DNA of 64,000 bases from Clostridia bacterium (GCA_017507805.1 JAFWAC010000008.1:1-64000), one strand, 5' to 3'; shown: positions 1 through 8,872, counted from the stretch's first letter. The notes: generated by a model not told the origin, from the letters alone. Translations and numbers: made by a program.

Positions 1-119
1 CTACGACTTCTCCTACCGTGCGTTGTAGTGTATCTTCCGCCTCAAAACAATTATACAACAAAAATCGCCGCTGTTCAGCAATCTTTAATTTCTATTTGTG
101 CTGACGCTTTAGCGGCAGA
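1..119. other. Leader region before pheT, no gene recognised
   Basis: No convincing coding sequence is seen here. The three forward frames give short peptides that do not resemble the C-terminus of PheS, the usual upstream partner of PheT. An imperfect hairpin (CTGACGCT / AGCGGCAG, one mismatch) lies at about 101-118, just before the pheT ribosome-binding site. It has no following T-run. No T-box core was seen, but only 119 nt are available. Confidence 0.4.
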
Positions 120-131
120 ATGGAGATTATA

Positions 132-2522
132 ATGAAAATTTCACTTAATCAATTAAAAGAATATGTTGAGATAAATGTACCTGTCGAGGAGCTTTGCGAC
201 CGTATGGTAATGGCAGGCTTTGAGGTTGAAAGCATTGAAAAGCAGGGTGAAAACCTTGTTAATGTTGTAGCCGCGCGCATAATGAAAATAACTCCCCATG
301 AAAACAGCGACCATTTACAGATTTGCCAGATGGACACAGGCAACGGTGAGCTTGTGCAGATTGTTACCGGCGCGCAAAACATAAGCGAGGGTGACCTTGT
401 TCCTGCGGCGCTTAATGACAGCTACCTCCCCTGCGGCGCGCACATTGTAAGCGGCAAGCTTCGCGGTGTTGACTCCCACGGTATGCTCTGCTCAGGCGAG
501 GAGCTTTGCCTTACAGAGGCGGACTACGAGGGAGCATCGGTTCACGGTATTCTTATTTTGCGCGATGAACACGCGCCGGGTACCGATATGCGCGAGGTTT
601 TGGGGCTTGATGACTATATCATAGATTTCAAAATCACCGCCAACCGTCCCGATTGCAACTGCTTCTTAGGTGTTGCCAAGGAAATCGGTGTTGTTTTAGG
701 CACAAAATTCACAGCACCCGTACCGCAGTATAAAACTGTCGGCGGAGACATTAACGACTATATCAGCGTTGAGGTTAAAAATTACGAGCTTTGCCCAAGA
801 TATATAGGCAGAGTAGTTAAAAATTTGCGAATAAAACCGTCTCCCGATTGGATGCAAAAGGCAATTTCTGCTTCGGGTATGAGACCTATCAACAACATTG
901 TTGATATTACAAACTTTGTTATGCTTGAAACAGGTCAGCCCATGCACGCCTTTAATTACAACGATTTGGCAAACAAACAGATAATTGTCAGAAACGCCCG
1001 CGCTGATGAAAGTATTACCACGCTTGACGGTAAGGAATATCAGCTTAACGAGAATATGCTTGTAATTGCTGACGGTGAAAAGCCCTCCTGCCTTGCCGGT
1101 ATTATGGGCGGCAGAGAGAGCGAAATTGAGGATGACACAAAGGATTTATTCTTGGAGTCTGCCAAATTCCGCCGCGATAACATTCGCCACACAGGACGCG
1201 CCTTGGGTATCCGCACAGAGGCAAGCGGCAGATACGAGCGCGGTGTGGACATTGTTAATGTGGAATATGCCGCCGAGCGTGCCTTACAGCTCATTTACGA
1301 GCTTGATGCAGGCGATATTATTGACGGTGTTATAGACTGCAACCAAGGCTTACCCGAGGACCGCATCATAACCGTTACCACCGACCGCATTATGGAGCTT
1401 ATCGGTGTGGATGTGCCTGATGAAAAAATTGTTGCTATTTTAAACAGCTTAGGTCTTGAAACCACAATAGACGGTAAAACTATAACCTGCCGCGTTCCCT
1501 CTATCAGAGATGATATTGAAGGCCGCGCAGACCTCGCAGAGGAAATAATGCGAATTTACGGTTATGACCATATCGTAGGCACACCTATGAAGGGTACCGT
1601 TGTACGAGGAAAGCTTTTACCCGAAAGAATTAAAACAAATAAAATCAAATCTGTTCTTTGCGGTGCCGGTGCTTATGAGATAGCAACCTATTCCTTCATT
1701 GCTTCAAAGGCTATTGACACACTCTTATTAGCTGAGGACGATGAGCGCAGACAGCAAATTAAGATAATCAATCCATTGGGTGATGAGTATTCTACAATGC
1801 GCACACAGCTTACAACAAGTATGCTTACAGTTTTGGCTACCAATATCAACAAAAAGATTACAAACGGCAGATTTTTTGAAATAAGCAAGCGCTTTATTCC
1901 CAAACAACTACCCATTACTGAGCAACCGCTTGAATTACCGACAATGTCTATCGGTATTTATGGCGATGATGAGGATTTCTTTACATTAAAGGGTCTTGTA
2001 GAGGCTGTTTGCAAGGTATTCGGCGCACACACTCAGTATGAGCGCAGTGCTGAACCCTATCTCCACCCCGGCAGACAGGCGGCTGTTAAGGCTAACAACA
2101 AGGACATCGGTGTTTTGGGTGAGGTTCATCCTACCGTTGCCGCAGAATACGGCATTGAAAACCGAGTATACATTGCAGAAATCAAGCTTGATGTGCTTCT
2201 CGGTATTGAAAAACGCAAAACCACCTACAAGCCGTTGCCCAAATTCCCCGCTGTTGAGCGCGACTTTGCAATGCTTGTAGACATAGATGTACCGGTAGGT
2301 ACACTTGAAAAGGCAATCTCAAGCGGCGCAGGCAGGTTGCTTGAAAAGGCAGAGCTTTTCGATGTTTATACCGGCTCACAAATACCCGAGGGCAAAAAAA
2401 GTGTTGCTTACAGCGTGTGGCTGCGTTCGGCTGACGCAACCCTTACAGATACTCAGATTGAGGATGTAAGTGCAAAAATCATTAAAAAGCTTGAAGCAGT
2501 TGGCGCAGTTTTAAGAAAATAA
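132..2522 (+). CDS. pheT: Phenylalanine--tRNA ligase beta subunit
   Basis: This is the large subunit of the cytoplasmic (alpha-beta)2 phenylalanyl-tRNA synthetase, which charges tRNA-Phe. The 796-residue length is typical of bacterial PheT. The N-terminus (MKISLNQLKEYV) and the EMAP-like tRNA-binding domain (about residues 40-150, with HENSDHLQICQMDTG) are recognisable. The B3/B4 editing region and B5 domain follow, and the C-terminal ferredoxin-like anticodon-binding domain starts near FPAVERDFAMLVDIDVPV. The ATG at 132 is chosen over an in-frame ATG at 120 because GGAG at 122-125 lies six bases upstream of it. The pheS gene is not visible upstream, which is unusual. IreB follows 54 bp downstream on the same strand. 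Confidence 0.95.
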   Translation: MKISLNQLKEYVEINVPVEELCDRMVMAGFEVESIEKQGENLVNVVAARIMKITPHENSDHLQICQMDTGNGELVQIVTGAQNISEGDLVPAALNDSYLPCGAHIVSGKLRGVDSHGMLCSGEELCLTEADYEGASVHGILILRDEHAPGTDMREVLGLDDYIIDFKITANRPDCNCFLGVAKEIGVVLGTKFTAPVPQYKTVGGDINDYISVEVKNYELCPRYIGRVVKNLRIKPSPDWMQKAISASGMRPINNIVDITNFVMLETGQPMHAFNYNDLANKQIIVRNARADESITTLDGKEYQLNENMLVIADGEKPSCLAGIMGGRESEIEDDTKDLFLESAKFRRDNIRHTGRALGIRTEASGRYERGVDIVNVEYAAERALQLIYELDAGDIIDGVIDCNQGLPEDRIITVTTDRIMELIGVDVPDEKIVAILNSLGLETTIDGKTITCRVPSIRDDIEGRADLAEEIMRIYGYDHIVGTPMKGTVVRGKLLPERIKTNKIKSVLCGAGAYEIATYSFIASKAIDTLLLAEDDERRQQIKIINPLGDEYSTMRTQLTTSMLTVLATNINKKITNGRFFEISKRFIPKQLPITEQPLELPTMSIGIYGDDEDFFTLKGLVEAVCKVFGAHTQYERSAEPYLHPGRQAAVKANNKDIGVLGEVHPTVAAEYGIENRVYIAEIKLDVLLGIEKRKTTYKPLPKFPAVERDFAMLVDIDVPVGTLEKAISSGAGRLLEKAELFDVYTGSQIPEGKKSVAYSVWLRSADATLTDTQIEDVSAKIIKKLEAVGAVLRK

Positions 2523-2576
2523 TACTTGAACTTTTTTGCAATAAGGTATACAATAAGAAACAAAGAGGTGTTATTA

Positions 2577-2822
2577 ATGAACAATAATACAATTACCTTT
2601 TCCATCGGAGACCAAACCGAGCAGGAAATCCGCAATATCCTTGTCAGCGTTTATGACGCGCTCAAAGAAAAGGGCTACAACCCAATAAATCAGATTGTAG
2701 GTTATATACTGTCGGAGGACCCAACATATATAACTACTCATAATAATGCCCGCAATCTTATCAGGCGCATTGACAGAGATACACTGTTGCAATCCTTAGT
2801 AAAGTATTACCTGAGTGCATAA
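2577..2822 (+). CDS. ireB: IreB family regulatory phosphoprotein (UPF0297)
   Basis: This small 81-residue protein carries the hallmark core [19 protein letters not shown], followed by [11 protein letters not shown], which defines the IreB/YrzL (UPF0297) family. In Enterococcus, IreB is a substrate of the PASTA-domain Ser/Thr kinase IreK, is phosphorylated on N-terminal threonines, and modulates cephalosporin resistance. Threonines 5 and 7 of this protein lie in the equivalent N-terminal segment. The ATG at 2577 follows GAGGTG with good spacing, so the longer in-frame start at 2526 is rejected. In many Firmicutes ireB sits next to ruvX; here ruvX is about 47 kb away at 49394. A terminator-like hairpin follows. 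The kinase itself is not in the window. Confidence 0.9.
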   Translation: MNNNTITFSIGDQTEQEIRNILVSVYDALKEKGYNPINQIVGYILSEDPTYITTHNNARNLIRRIDRDTLLQSLVKYYLSA

Positions 2823-2843
2823 ATAAAAATCTAATAAATTTAT

Positions 2844-2876
2844 ATAAGCCTGTTTGTGTTTTGCAAATAGGCTTAT
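2844..2876 (+). terminator. Likely terminator after ireB
   Basis: The stem ATAAGCCT/AGGCTTAT is extended inward by TTTG/CAAA, with a short loop and a weak trailing T-rich stretch (TTTGT). It lies 21 bp after the ireB stop and separates the housekeeping genes from the AIPR gene. Confidence 0.55.
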
Positions 2877-2914
2877 TTGTAACCATATCACACTTTCTAT
2901 TATTCACAAGTTCA

Positions 2915-2961
2915 ATATTTCATATTATGAAAAAACAAACTTACTTTTTATCATGAAATAT
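2915..2961. promoter_or_regulatory. Inverted repeats in the AIPR gene promoter region
   Basis: A 15-bp palindrome TTTCATattATGAAA lies at 2918-2932. A 9-bp inverted repeat pairs ATATTTCAT (2915-2923) with ATGAAATAT (2953-2961). The three half-sites share the ATGAAAT core and lie 33-79 bp before the AIPR start codon. This suggests a binding site for a dimeric regulator, but no regulator gene is adjacent. Confidence 0.4.
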
Positions 2962-2993
2962 AGACAAATAAAAAATATTTATGGAGGATAAAA

Positions 2994-4733
2994 ATGCATT
3001 CAAAAGTTCAGAATGACATCCAACAAGAGTATTATCAAAGCAATTATGCAAATGACGGACAGAGATTTGTAGCCTGGTATTTAAGGAATATACACGGTTT
3101 AGATATTATTGAGGCAAAAGACTGTTTAACAGATGGAGCGAATGATAAACAAATAGATGCAGTTTATATCAACAATCAAGATTCTACAATATATATTATT
3201 CAAGGCAAGTTTTTATCGGGTGATTTAGTAAACGCAGAGCCGGTTAGAGAGGTATTAGCGTCTTGGGTCATGGTACAAGATTTAGATGCTTTACAAGAAT
3301 CTGCAAATAGTAAATTAAAAGTAAAGATAAATGAAATTTCAAGGGCATTAGAAGATGATTATGAAATTTGCTTCGAATTGATTACTACATCAATGTTGAC
3401 ACAACAAGCATTATCTGATGTTGAAATTTTCACAAAGAAAATAGCTGAAAACGAAGAATTAAATGCTAACATTATAATAGTAGACAACGAAACTTTAAAA
3501 GTCAAATATGACGAAGCTTTGAATAAAACAAACAGTTATATAAATCATGTGTTTAACATTGAAAACGGAAAATATTTTGAGTTAGAAATCAATGGAACAA
3601 GAGCGATTTTAGCAGCTGTTACATTGAAAGATTGTGTTAATATTCCTGGTATCAAAGATGGTAGGCTGTTTAGAAAGAATGTCAGGCAATCACTTGGTAA
3701 CAGTAATAAAGTAAACAAGTCCATAGCAAGAACAATAAAGAAAGAAGCAAACGATTTTTTCTTCTATCATAATGGAATTACTGCTATCTGTTCCAAAATA
3801 GAAATAAAAAACGGAACAATAAAAGTAAAAGATTTGAATGTTGTAAATGGATGTCAAAGCCTTAGTACAATTTTTAACTGCGGCGAAGCTGCAAAGAAAT
3901 CATGTGGTTACATACTGTTTAAATTCTATGAAATGACAAACGGTGAGAAAGAGGACAAAATAACAAACTCTACAAACTCTCAAAGCGCAGTTAAGGCAAG
4001 AGATTTGAGAAGTAATGACAAAGTCGTATTAAGTATCAAAAAGAATTATGAGCAGAGATATCCAAATGGCTACCTAATCACAAAGCGTGGCGAAGATGTA
4101 AGCAAAGCATCTTATGACCAAAATCATATAATTCAATTGACAGACTTAGGTAAAGAATTAATAGCTTGGCATTCGCAGAGACCAACGCTTTCTTATAGCG
4201 AAACAAAGGTATTCGATGTATATTTTAATCAGTTGTTTAAAAAGGATTATCCAGCTGAAGATGTACAAGCACTTCATGAATTACATAATGCGATAATGAG
4301 CAAATGGATCCCAGATAATCCAATGGGAATAAACGAAAGCTTATTAGCAATGAAAGCTTATGCACCTTTCCATCATTTGTTTGCAATATCGATTATGTTT
4401 TCTGAATTTAGTAATATGAGCGATATGGTACCAAAGCCAAGTATCGTGTTGCATAGATTAAAAGAACATAATATGTTAGATAAAGTTATTAACTTAACCG
4501 GTAAAACAATGAATCGTGCATTTAAAAATGCAAATAGCAAGCATATTTCCGAAAACAAAGTGTTTAGTCCTCAAAATTGGATAAAATCAAAGGCATCATT
4601 AAACGCACTTATTGAAGCATTGAGAGTGAGAATAGACGCGCTTGATGATGATGAATCTAATTTAGGGTCAGATTTGCAGAAGTGTTGCAAGTTAGATAAA
4701 ACGGATTTTGAGTTCAGATGGACTGCTGATTAA
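2994..4733 (+). CDS. AIPR family protein, putative phage-defence nuclease
   Basis: This 579-residue protein matches the AIPR (abortive infection phage resistance) family. Conserved blocks are LFRKNVRQSLG (225-235), FFFYHNGIT (255-263), VVNGCQS (283-289) and ITNSTNSQSAVKARDLRSND (323-342). The N-terminal 80 residues look like a PD-(D/E)xK nuclease core: D55 in QIDAVYI, then Q70-x-K72 in IYIIQGKF, with D47 and D51 upstream. A nuclease activity is therefore inferred. Cytoplasmic location is expected, since there is no signal peptide or membrane helix. The coding sequence is clearly richer in A and T than its neighbours, which suits recent acquisition. It stands alone, with GGAGG before its ATG and its own terminator. 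No modification or antitoxin partner is adjacent. The family call is firm and the defence role is inferred from the family. Confidence 0.85.
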   Translation: MHSKVQNDIQQEYYQSNYANDGQRFVAWYLRNIHGLDIIEAKDCLTDGANDKQIDAVYINNQDSTIYIIQGKFLSGDLVNAEPVREVLASWVMVQDLDALQESANSKLKVKINEISRALEDDYEICFELITTSMLTQQALSDVEIFTKKIAENEELNANIIIVDNETLKVKYDEALNKTNSYINHVFNIENGKYFELEINGTRAILAAVTLKDCVNIPGIKDGRLFRKNVRQSLGNSNKVNKSIARTIKKEANDFFFYHNGITAICSKIEIKNGTIKVKDLNVVNGCQSLSTIFNCGEAAKKSCGYILFKFYEMTNGEKEDKITNSTNSQSAVKARDLRSNDKVVLSIKKNYEQRYPNGYLITKRGEDVSKASYDQNHIIQLTDLGKELIAWHSQRPTLSYSETKVFDVYFNQLFKKDYPAEDVQALHELHNAIMSKWIPDNPMGINESLLAMKAYAPFHHLFAISIMFSEFSNMSDMVPKPSIVLHRLKEHNMLDKVINLTGKTMNRAFKNANSKHISENKVFSPQNWIKSKASLNALIEALRVRIDALDDDESNLGSDLQKCCKLDKTDFEFRWTAD

Positions 4734-4745
4734 TTGCAAAAAAAA

Positions 4746-4786
4746 GTAGTAGAAGTTTCAATTTTTTACTTCTACTACATTTTTTA
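4746..4786. terminator. Bidirectional terminator between AIPR and esterase-propeller genes
   Basis: A perfect 11-bp stem, GTAGTAGAAGT/ACTTCTACTAC, has an A-run on its left and a T-run on its right. It can therefore terminate both the rightward AIPR gene and the leftward gene ending at 4844. Confidence 0.85.
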
Positions 4787-4843
4787 TTTTCTTTTGCCAG
4801 TTTTTAGAGGTTTTTGCATATTATGTTTTTTACATCCACTTTT

Positions 4844-7012
4844 TTAATCTAAGTTCTTTAATACATCGGCAGAAACCATTGCTATTTCCCGTTTACCGTT
4901 ATGGGTAGTATCAAAGCTTATGTATTCCCCATCAAACACAAATCTTGCATGCAAATCGCAACGGATATCTATAATGGACGGTACATCTGTAAGAACAGAC
5001 AACAAGGTTGCAGAGTTGCCACTTTGCAAATTGTACGCTAACAGTGAACGGTAACCGTTATGAGGGTAGCCGTCACCTATAATAAACTGCTTATCGGGTG
5101 AATAATTGCAATGTATATCGGGGTTGCCCGGCAGATGGAAGTAAGGCATATCATATTCTGTCCACTCCCCTGTTGGCACATTAATTTTAAACATTCCCTT
5201 TTCTTTTCCAACTGTGCAGTGAGCGAGTATTTCCTCACCGTTAAGCCAATCGTAATGGGAAACATAGGTATTACTCAAAACTGCCTTCACATTCCCTTTT
5301 AAATCCCCGACAAGCATAGAGGTAGACCACTCACCCTCCTCTAAAGGGAAATTACGCACCAGCATAATATAACGGTTACTCGTTTTATTGAAGGTTATGT
5401 GATTAACAAGAATTTTATCCTCCGAATTAAAGCCGGACGGTTGCAAAATCTCTTTATAACTGATAAGCAGTTTTGATTTTCCCGTTTCCATATCTGTAAG
5501 GAATACACCGTCATCCAAAGGTGCATTTTGGTTTGCATTATCATCACAAAAACCGGCATAGCCGTAGCCCGGACGGAAATCGAAAATTCTGCCAAAATTA
5601 ACCGCAAGTCCCCAATTTCCGTCAGGAGAAACACAGGCAGTGGCACGGTCGGTATATTTTATTTCACCGGTTTTATAGTTATGTGTAGCGGTGCAATAAC
5701 AACCGTTCTTTACAGTGTTATAATAAACCGTATCCTTCTTTGTCGGATGATATTGAAGCATTGCCCCTTGTTGAAAATTCCATGCAACCGTCTTGGCAAA
5801 GGGAAAAAACTTGCCGTTTTCAAGAAAGCCCAATTCTGCTTCGTCTTTTTCTGTAGGCAATCTATCCATAAAATCCACTCTGTGGCAAAGATGCCTGTTT
5901 CCCTGTGAAGCACGCATATCATAATAACCGAAAAAGTAATGCCCACCATCATCGTGGGTTATTATTTGCGGCTCCTTATAAAATTCGCTTATAAACGGTT
6001 TTAAAAAGCAATTTGAAATTTCTTTCCAAGTGGCTTCGGCAAAAAATCTGTGCCCACCGTCTCCCGTTACAAGGCGGCATTTTTCCTCTGCTTCTGCATT
6101 TTTATAGCCCTCTTTAATAAGTGCGAAGCATTTTCTCACTTCGCTGTCCGGAAAGATTTCATCCTCATTGCCGTTTACCACAATAAGAGTGCGCGGTGCC
6201 ACAAGTGCGCCCAAGTCACCCATATCAAAATACTTGGCAATACCGGGTATATAGTTACAGGCACAGTGATGAATTTCACCGATGGACCCCTTAAAGGTAC
6301 AGACCGAACAGGACGGTACGGCACATTTAATTCTATCATCGATACAAGCCGCGTAAAATGTTGCAGTGCCACCGCCCGAATTACCAACACAGATAAGATT
6401 ATCAAGATTAAGCTCGGGAAAACGGTTTTGAATAACATCGATAAGGCGCATAACATCCCATACGCGTTCTCCGATAGCGCAACGACCGAGAAGTAAAGCC
6501 GGTAATGAGGCGCCTTTTACAGAGCAGTGTGGATACCCCTGTTCGGAGCTGCCGCACACACCCATATAGCGCTGTTCAATACAGACAGCAGTGTAACCGT
6601 TCTTTACCGCCTGCAAAGCATAATCCGAATCACGCTCAATACAGTTTTCGTCATACGCGTGTCTTACTTGGGCAATCGAAACATGTTTGCCCGTGCTATG
6701 TCCCTGTATGCAAATTACGGTATTGCCGTTATTGTTTTTGGTGGGAGTATAAACCGAACACGGCACATAGTAACCCTGTTCACTTTGAAAAGAGAAATCA
6801 ACCGCCGTATATTCGGGAAGCTTTTCGGTCTTTTCGATGACAAAATCATCATCATTACAGCGAAGCATTTCATCAAGGCCTAACAAATCCCAAAGCTTTT
6901 CCTTGGCATTTTTCTGCCAGACAATGAAATCCTCGCCTTTTTTAAAACGCATTTTCGGTTCTCTTTCCAAAAGTGATACCGAATATTCACGGGAAAATTT
7001 AACCCTACCCAT
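4844..7012 (-). CDS. Alpha/beta-hydrolase (esterase-like) fused to a beta-propeller
   Basis: This 722-residue protein has two parts. Residues 1 to about 345 form an alpha/beta-hydrolase resembling acetyl-xylan-esterase-type abhydrolases, with nucleophile elbow GNSGGG (S212), a likely acid residue in GNEDEIFP (281-288) and catalytic His in GDGGHRFF (H321). Residues from about 350 on look like a WD40/TolB-type or oligogalacturonate-lyase-type beta-propeller, with blade-like pieces such as YHPTKKDTVYYNTV and CVSPDGNWGLAV. No signal peptide is seen, so it is probably cytoplasmic. The ATG at 7012 is chosen because AGGAGA sits seven bases upstream; the open frame extends to 7033. The neighbouring GH2 enzyme suggests it removes esters from, or binds, the same glycoside. 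The substrate is unknown. Confidence 0.7.
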   Translation of the reverse strand: MGRVKFSREYSVSLLEREPKMRFKKGEDFIVWQKNAKEKLWDLLGLDEMLRCNDDDFVIEKTEKLPEYTAVDFSFQSEQGYYVPCSVYTPTKNNNGNTVICIQGHSTGKHVSIAQVRHAYDENCIERDSDYALQAVKNGYTAVCIEQRYMGVCGSSEQGYPHCSVKGASLPALLLGRCAIGERVWDVMRLIDVIQNRFPELNLDNLICVGNSGGGTATFYAACIDDRIKCAVPSCSVCTFKGSIGEIHHCACNYIPGIAKYFDMGDLGALVAPRTLIVVNGNEDEIFPDSEVRKCFALIKEGYKNAEAEEKCRLVTGDGGHRFFAEATWKEISNCFLKPFISEFYKEPQIITHDDGGHYFFGYYDMRASQGNRHLCHRVDFMDRLPTEKDEAELGFLENGKFFPFAKTVAWNFQQGAMLQYHPTKKDTVYYNTVKNGCYCTATHNYKTGEIKYTDRATACVSPDGNWGLAVNFGRIFDFRPGYGYAGFCDDNANQNAPLDDGVFLTDMETGKSKLLISYKEILQPSGFNSEDKILVNHITFNKTSNRYIMLVRNFPLEEGEWSTSMLVGDLKGNVKAVLSNTYVSHYDWLNGEEILAHCTVGKEKGMFKINVPTGEWTEYDMPYFHLPGNPDIHCNYSPDKQFIIGDGYPHNGYRSLLAYNLQSGNSATLLSVLTDVPSIIDIRCDLHARFVFDGEYISFDTTHNGKREIAMVSADVLKNLD

Positions 7013-7046
7013 AGTTAGTCTCCTCATTAACAAAACTTATCAAAAG

Positions 7047-7133
7047 GAAAAAACTGCCGTTTTCAAGAAAGCCCAACTCTGCTTTATTACCTTCGGTAGG
7101 CAATCTTTCCATAAAATCCACCCTGTGGCGGTT
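7047..7133 (-). pseudogene. Relic of a duplicated beta-propeller gene segment
   Basis: The minus strand, in frame with and immediately after the GH2 stop codon, encodes a fragment beginning NRHRVDFMERLPTEGNKAEL and ending LGFLENGSFF. It is nearly identical to residues 372-403 of the esterase-propeller protein next to it (HRVDFMDRLPTEKDEAELGF and so on). The DNA match is to about 5801-5890. It has no start and no ribosome-binding site, and the similarity ends abruptly. It is therefore read as a leftover of a second propeller gene or of a local duplication or recombination event. Confidence 0.75.
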
Positions 7134-8843
7134 TTAACATTCTTTTTCTTCCCTTTCAAGTGCCTTATATGCCTTTTGCACCGCAAAATATGCCGCCTTT
7201 GGTTTGCGGTATTCATTAACTATTCCTTTATTATTAAAGCCTCTTGCGCGGTCAAGACCTGCTCTGCGGCAGGTACGCATATCGCAATACTGCCACACAT
7301 AAAATCCCACAACCATAGGGTCCTGATGGAATATATTAATACTGTTCTGCAAAAGTTCTGCCTGATACTCCTCTGTCCAGGAAATATTATCAAAGGTGTG
7401 GTTGCCGTACAGCGCGGCACAACCAAACTCTCCCATTATAACCGGCTTATCCGAAAGCCCCAGCTCCTCACGGCGTTTTCTGACATCATTCAAATAATCC
7501 TGCCACGAAACATTGGAATACCAACCGCTGTACTGATTAATAGAAATAACATCACAAAGCTCAAGGCAGATATCGGTGCTTACCCTGCAGGTAGCATAGG
7601 TGATTATTCGGTTACCGCCGTTTTCCTTAAGAAATTCATAAAAGGTCTTTGTCATATTATATCCGGGCTTCGTGTCGCTTAAAATCTCGTTATGCATTCC
7701 CCAAATTATAATGCACGGATGATTAAAATATTGTTCTATCATCTCGCGGTGCATATTAAGTCCGCGCTCCACCACAATCGGGTCGGCAAGTACCTCCTCG
7801 GAAAATCCAAAGCCCCATATAGGAATTTCACTCCAAAACAAAATTCCTCTTTCATCCATCATATCAACAAATTCCTTTGAATTTGGATAATGTGAGCCTC
7901 TGATTGAATTGCAGTTTAGCTTCTCGATAATATCTAGGTCTTTGCCCATTAGATTTTTAGGAAAAGCAAAACCGAAATCGGGGTATTCCTCGTGACGGTT
8001 TACGCCGCGAAGCTCAACGGTTTTTCCGTTAAGATAAATGCCTTCGTTTTTAACCTCAACCTTTCTGAAGCCTGTACGGTCAAGCAAATCATCGGTATCG
8101 GTTAAAAACTCAATATTATAAAGCTCGGGACTACCGATATCCCAAAGGCGGATATTTTGAATTTCAAATTCATCGGTTTTAAAATTAAGTCTCTGCCCTG
8201 CCTCCAGACTGATATTTTGTTCAAAAACAGCAATACCGTCAAGCTTAGCGGTAAGGGTTGTTTTTAAAGATTTGTTATCGGCATTGTAAAGCTCAAGTGT
8301 AAAAGCACCCTTTGCGGCTGTAAGCTCACTGTTTAACTCATAATCCAAGCGGTTATTAAGGATAGAAATTCCTTTCAATTCCTCAACATAAACGCTTCGT
8401 ACAATACCTCCGTAATGATACCAATCCACCCACGCCTGAGGAATGGATTTGGAATTAAAGCTATTATCAACGCACAAAACGAGCTTATGAACTCCGCTTG
8501 CAACTTCCCCGACAATGAAATTAAAGCTTGAAAATCCACCGTAATGCGTGCCCAAAAGCTTGCCGTCCAACCAAACGGTGGCTTCGGTCATAACACCCTC
8601 AAAAACAAGTCTTATGCATTTTTCGGCAGTGAAAAACTGTTTTTCATACCAAACCTTTCCTTCGTATGAAAGCATATCGTTTTCTGTGTTCCACACTGAC
8701 GGTACCATAACAGTTTTACCTTTTGGCAAACCGCAGCACCAATTTTCCGCCAAACCTACATTTTTGTTATCCACGGCGTTTTTCCACGCACCGTCCAAGC
8801 AAGAAACCCGCCTTTTAAAATGCTCTGAAAACAATCTCCCCAT
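7134..8843 (-). CDS. Glycoside hydrolase family 2, probable beta-glucuronidase
   Basis: This protein cleaves terminal beta-linked sugars from glycosides. It has the GH2 order of sugar-binding jelly roll, Ig-like domain and TIM barrel. Residue numbers below count from an alternative in-frame GTG at 8852. The acid/base is E389 in IWGMHNEIL and the nucleophile is E475 in VIMGEFGC. Near the C-terminus FNNKGIVNEYRKPKAA contains N540-x-K542, the NxK motif that binds the glucuronate carboxylate in beta-glucuronidases. This favours glucuronidase over galactosidase. The ATG at 8843 is preferred because GAGGTGG sits five bases upstream; it gives 569 residues. No signal peptide is seen, so it is intracellular. 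It is transcribed divergently from an AraC regulator and is followed by the esterase-propeller gene. Confidence 0.85.
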   Translation of the reverse strand: MGRLFSEHFKRRVSCLDGAWKNAVDNKNVGLAENWCCGLPKGKTVMVPSVWNTENDMLSYEGKVWYEKQFFTAEKCIRLVFEGVMTEATVWLDGKLLGTHYGGFSSFNFIVGEVASGVHKLVLCVDNSFNSKSIPQAWVDWYHYGGIVRSVYVEELKGISILNNRLDYELNSELTAAKGAFTLELYNADNKSLKTTLTAKLDGIAVFEQNISLEAGQRLNFKTDEFEIQNIRLWDIGSPELYNIEFLTDTDDLLDRTGFRKVEVKNEGIYLNGKTVELRGVNRHEEYPDFGFAFPKNLMGKDLDIIEKLNCNSIRGSHYPNSKEFVDMMDERGILFWSEIPIWGFGFSEEVLADPIVVERGLNMHREMIEQYFNHPCIIIWGMHNEILSDTKPGYNMTKTFYEFLKENGGNRIITYATCRVSTDICLELCDVISINQYSGWYSNVSWQDYLNDVRKRREELGLSDKPVIMGEFGCAALYGNHTFDNISWTEEYQAELLQNSINIFHQDPMVVGFYVWQYCDMRTCRRAGLDRARGFNNKGIVNEYRKPKAAYFAVQKAYKALEREEKEC

Positions 8844-8872
8844 ATTTGCCACCTCGTATAATTTTTTCTTAA

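Noticed and set aside
6837-7682. Long open frame on the plus strand opposite the esterase and GH2 genes
   Set aside because: It is antisense to two clear genes, has shadow composition and no ribosome-binding site. Its internal similarity to another plus-strand frame near 5528-5908 is only the antisense image of the propeller duplication.
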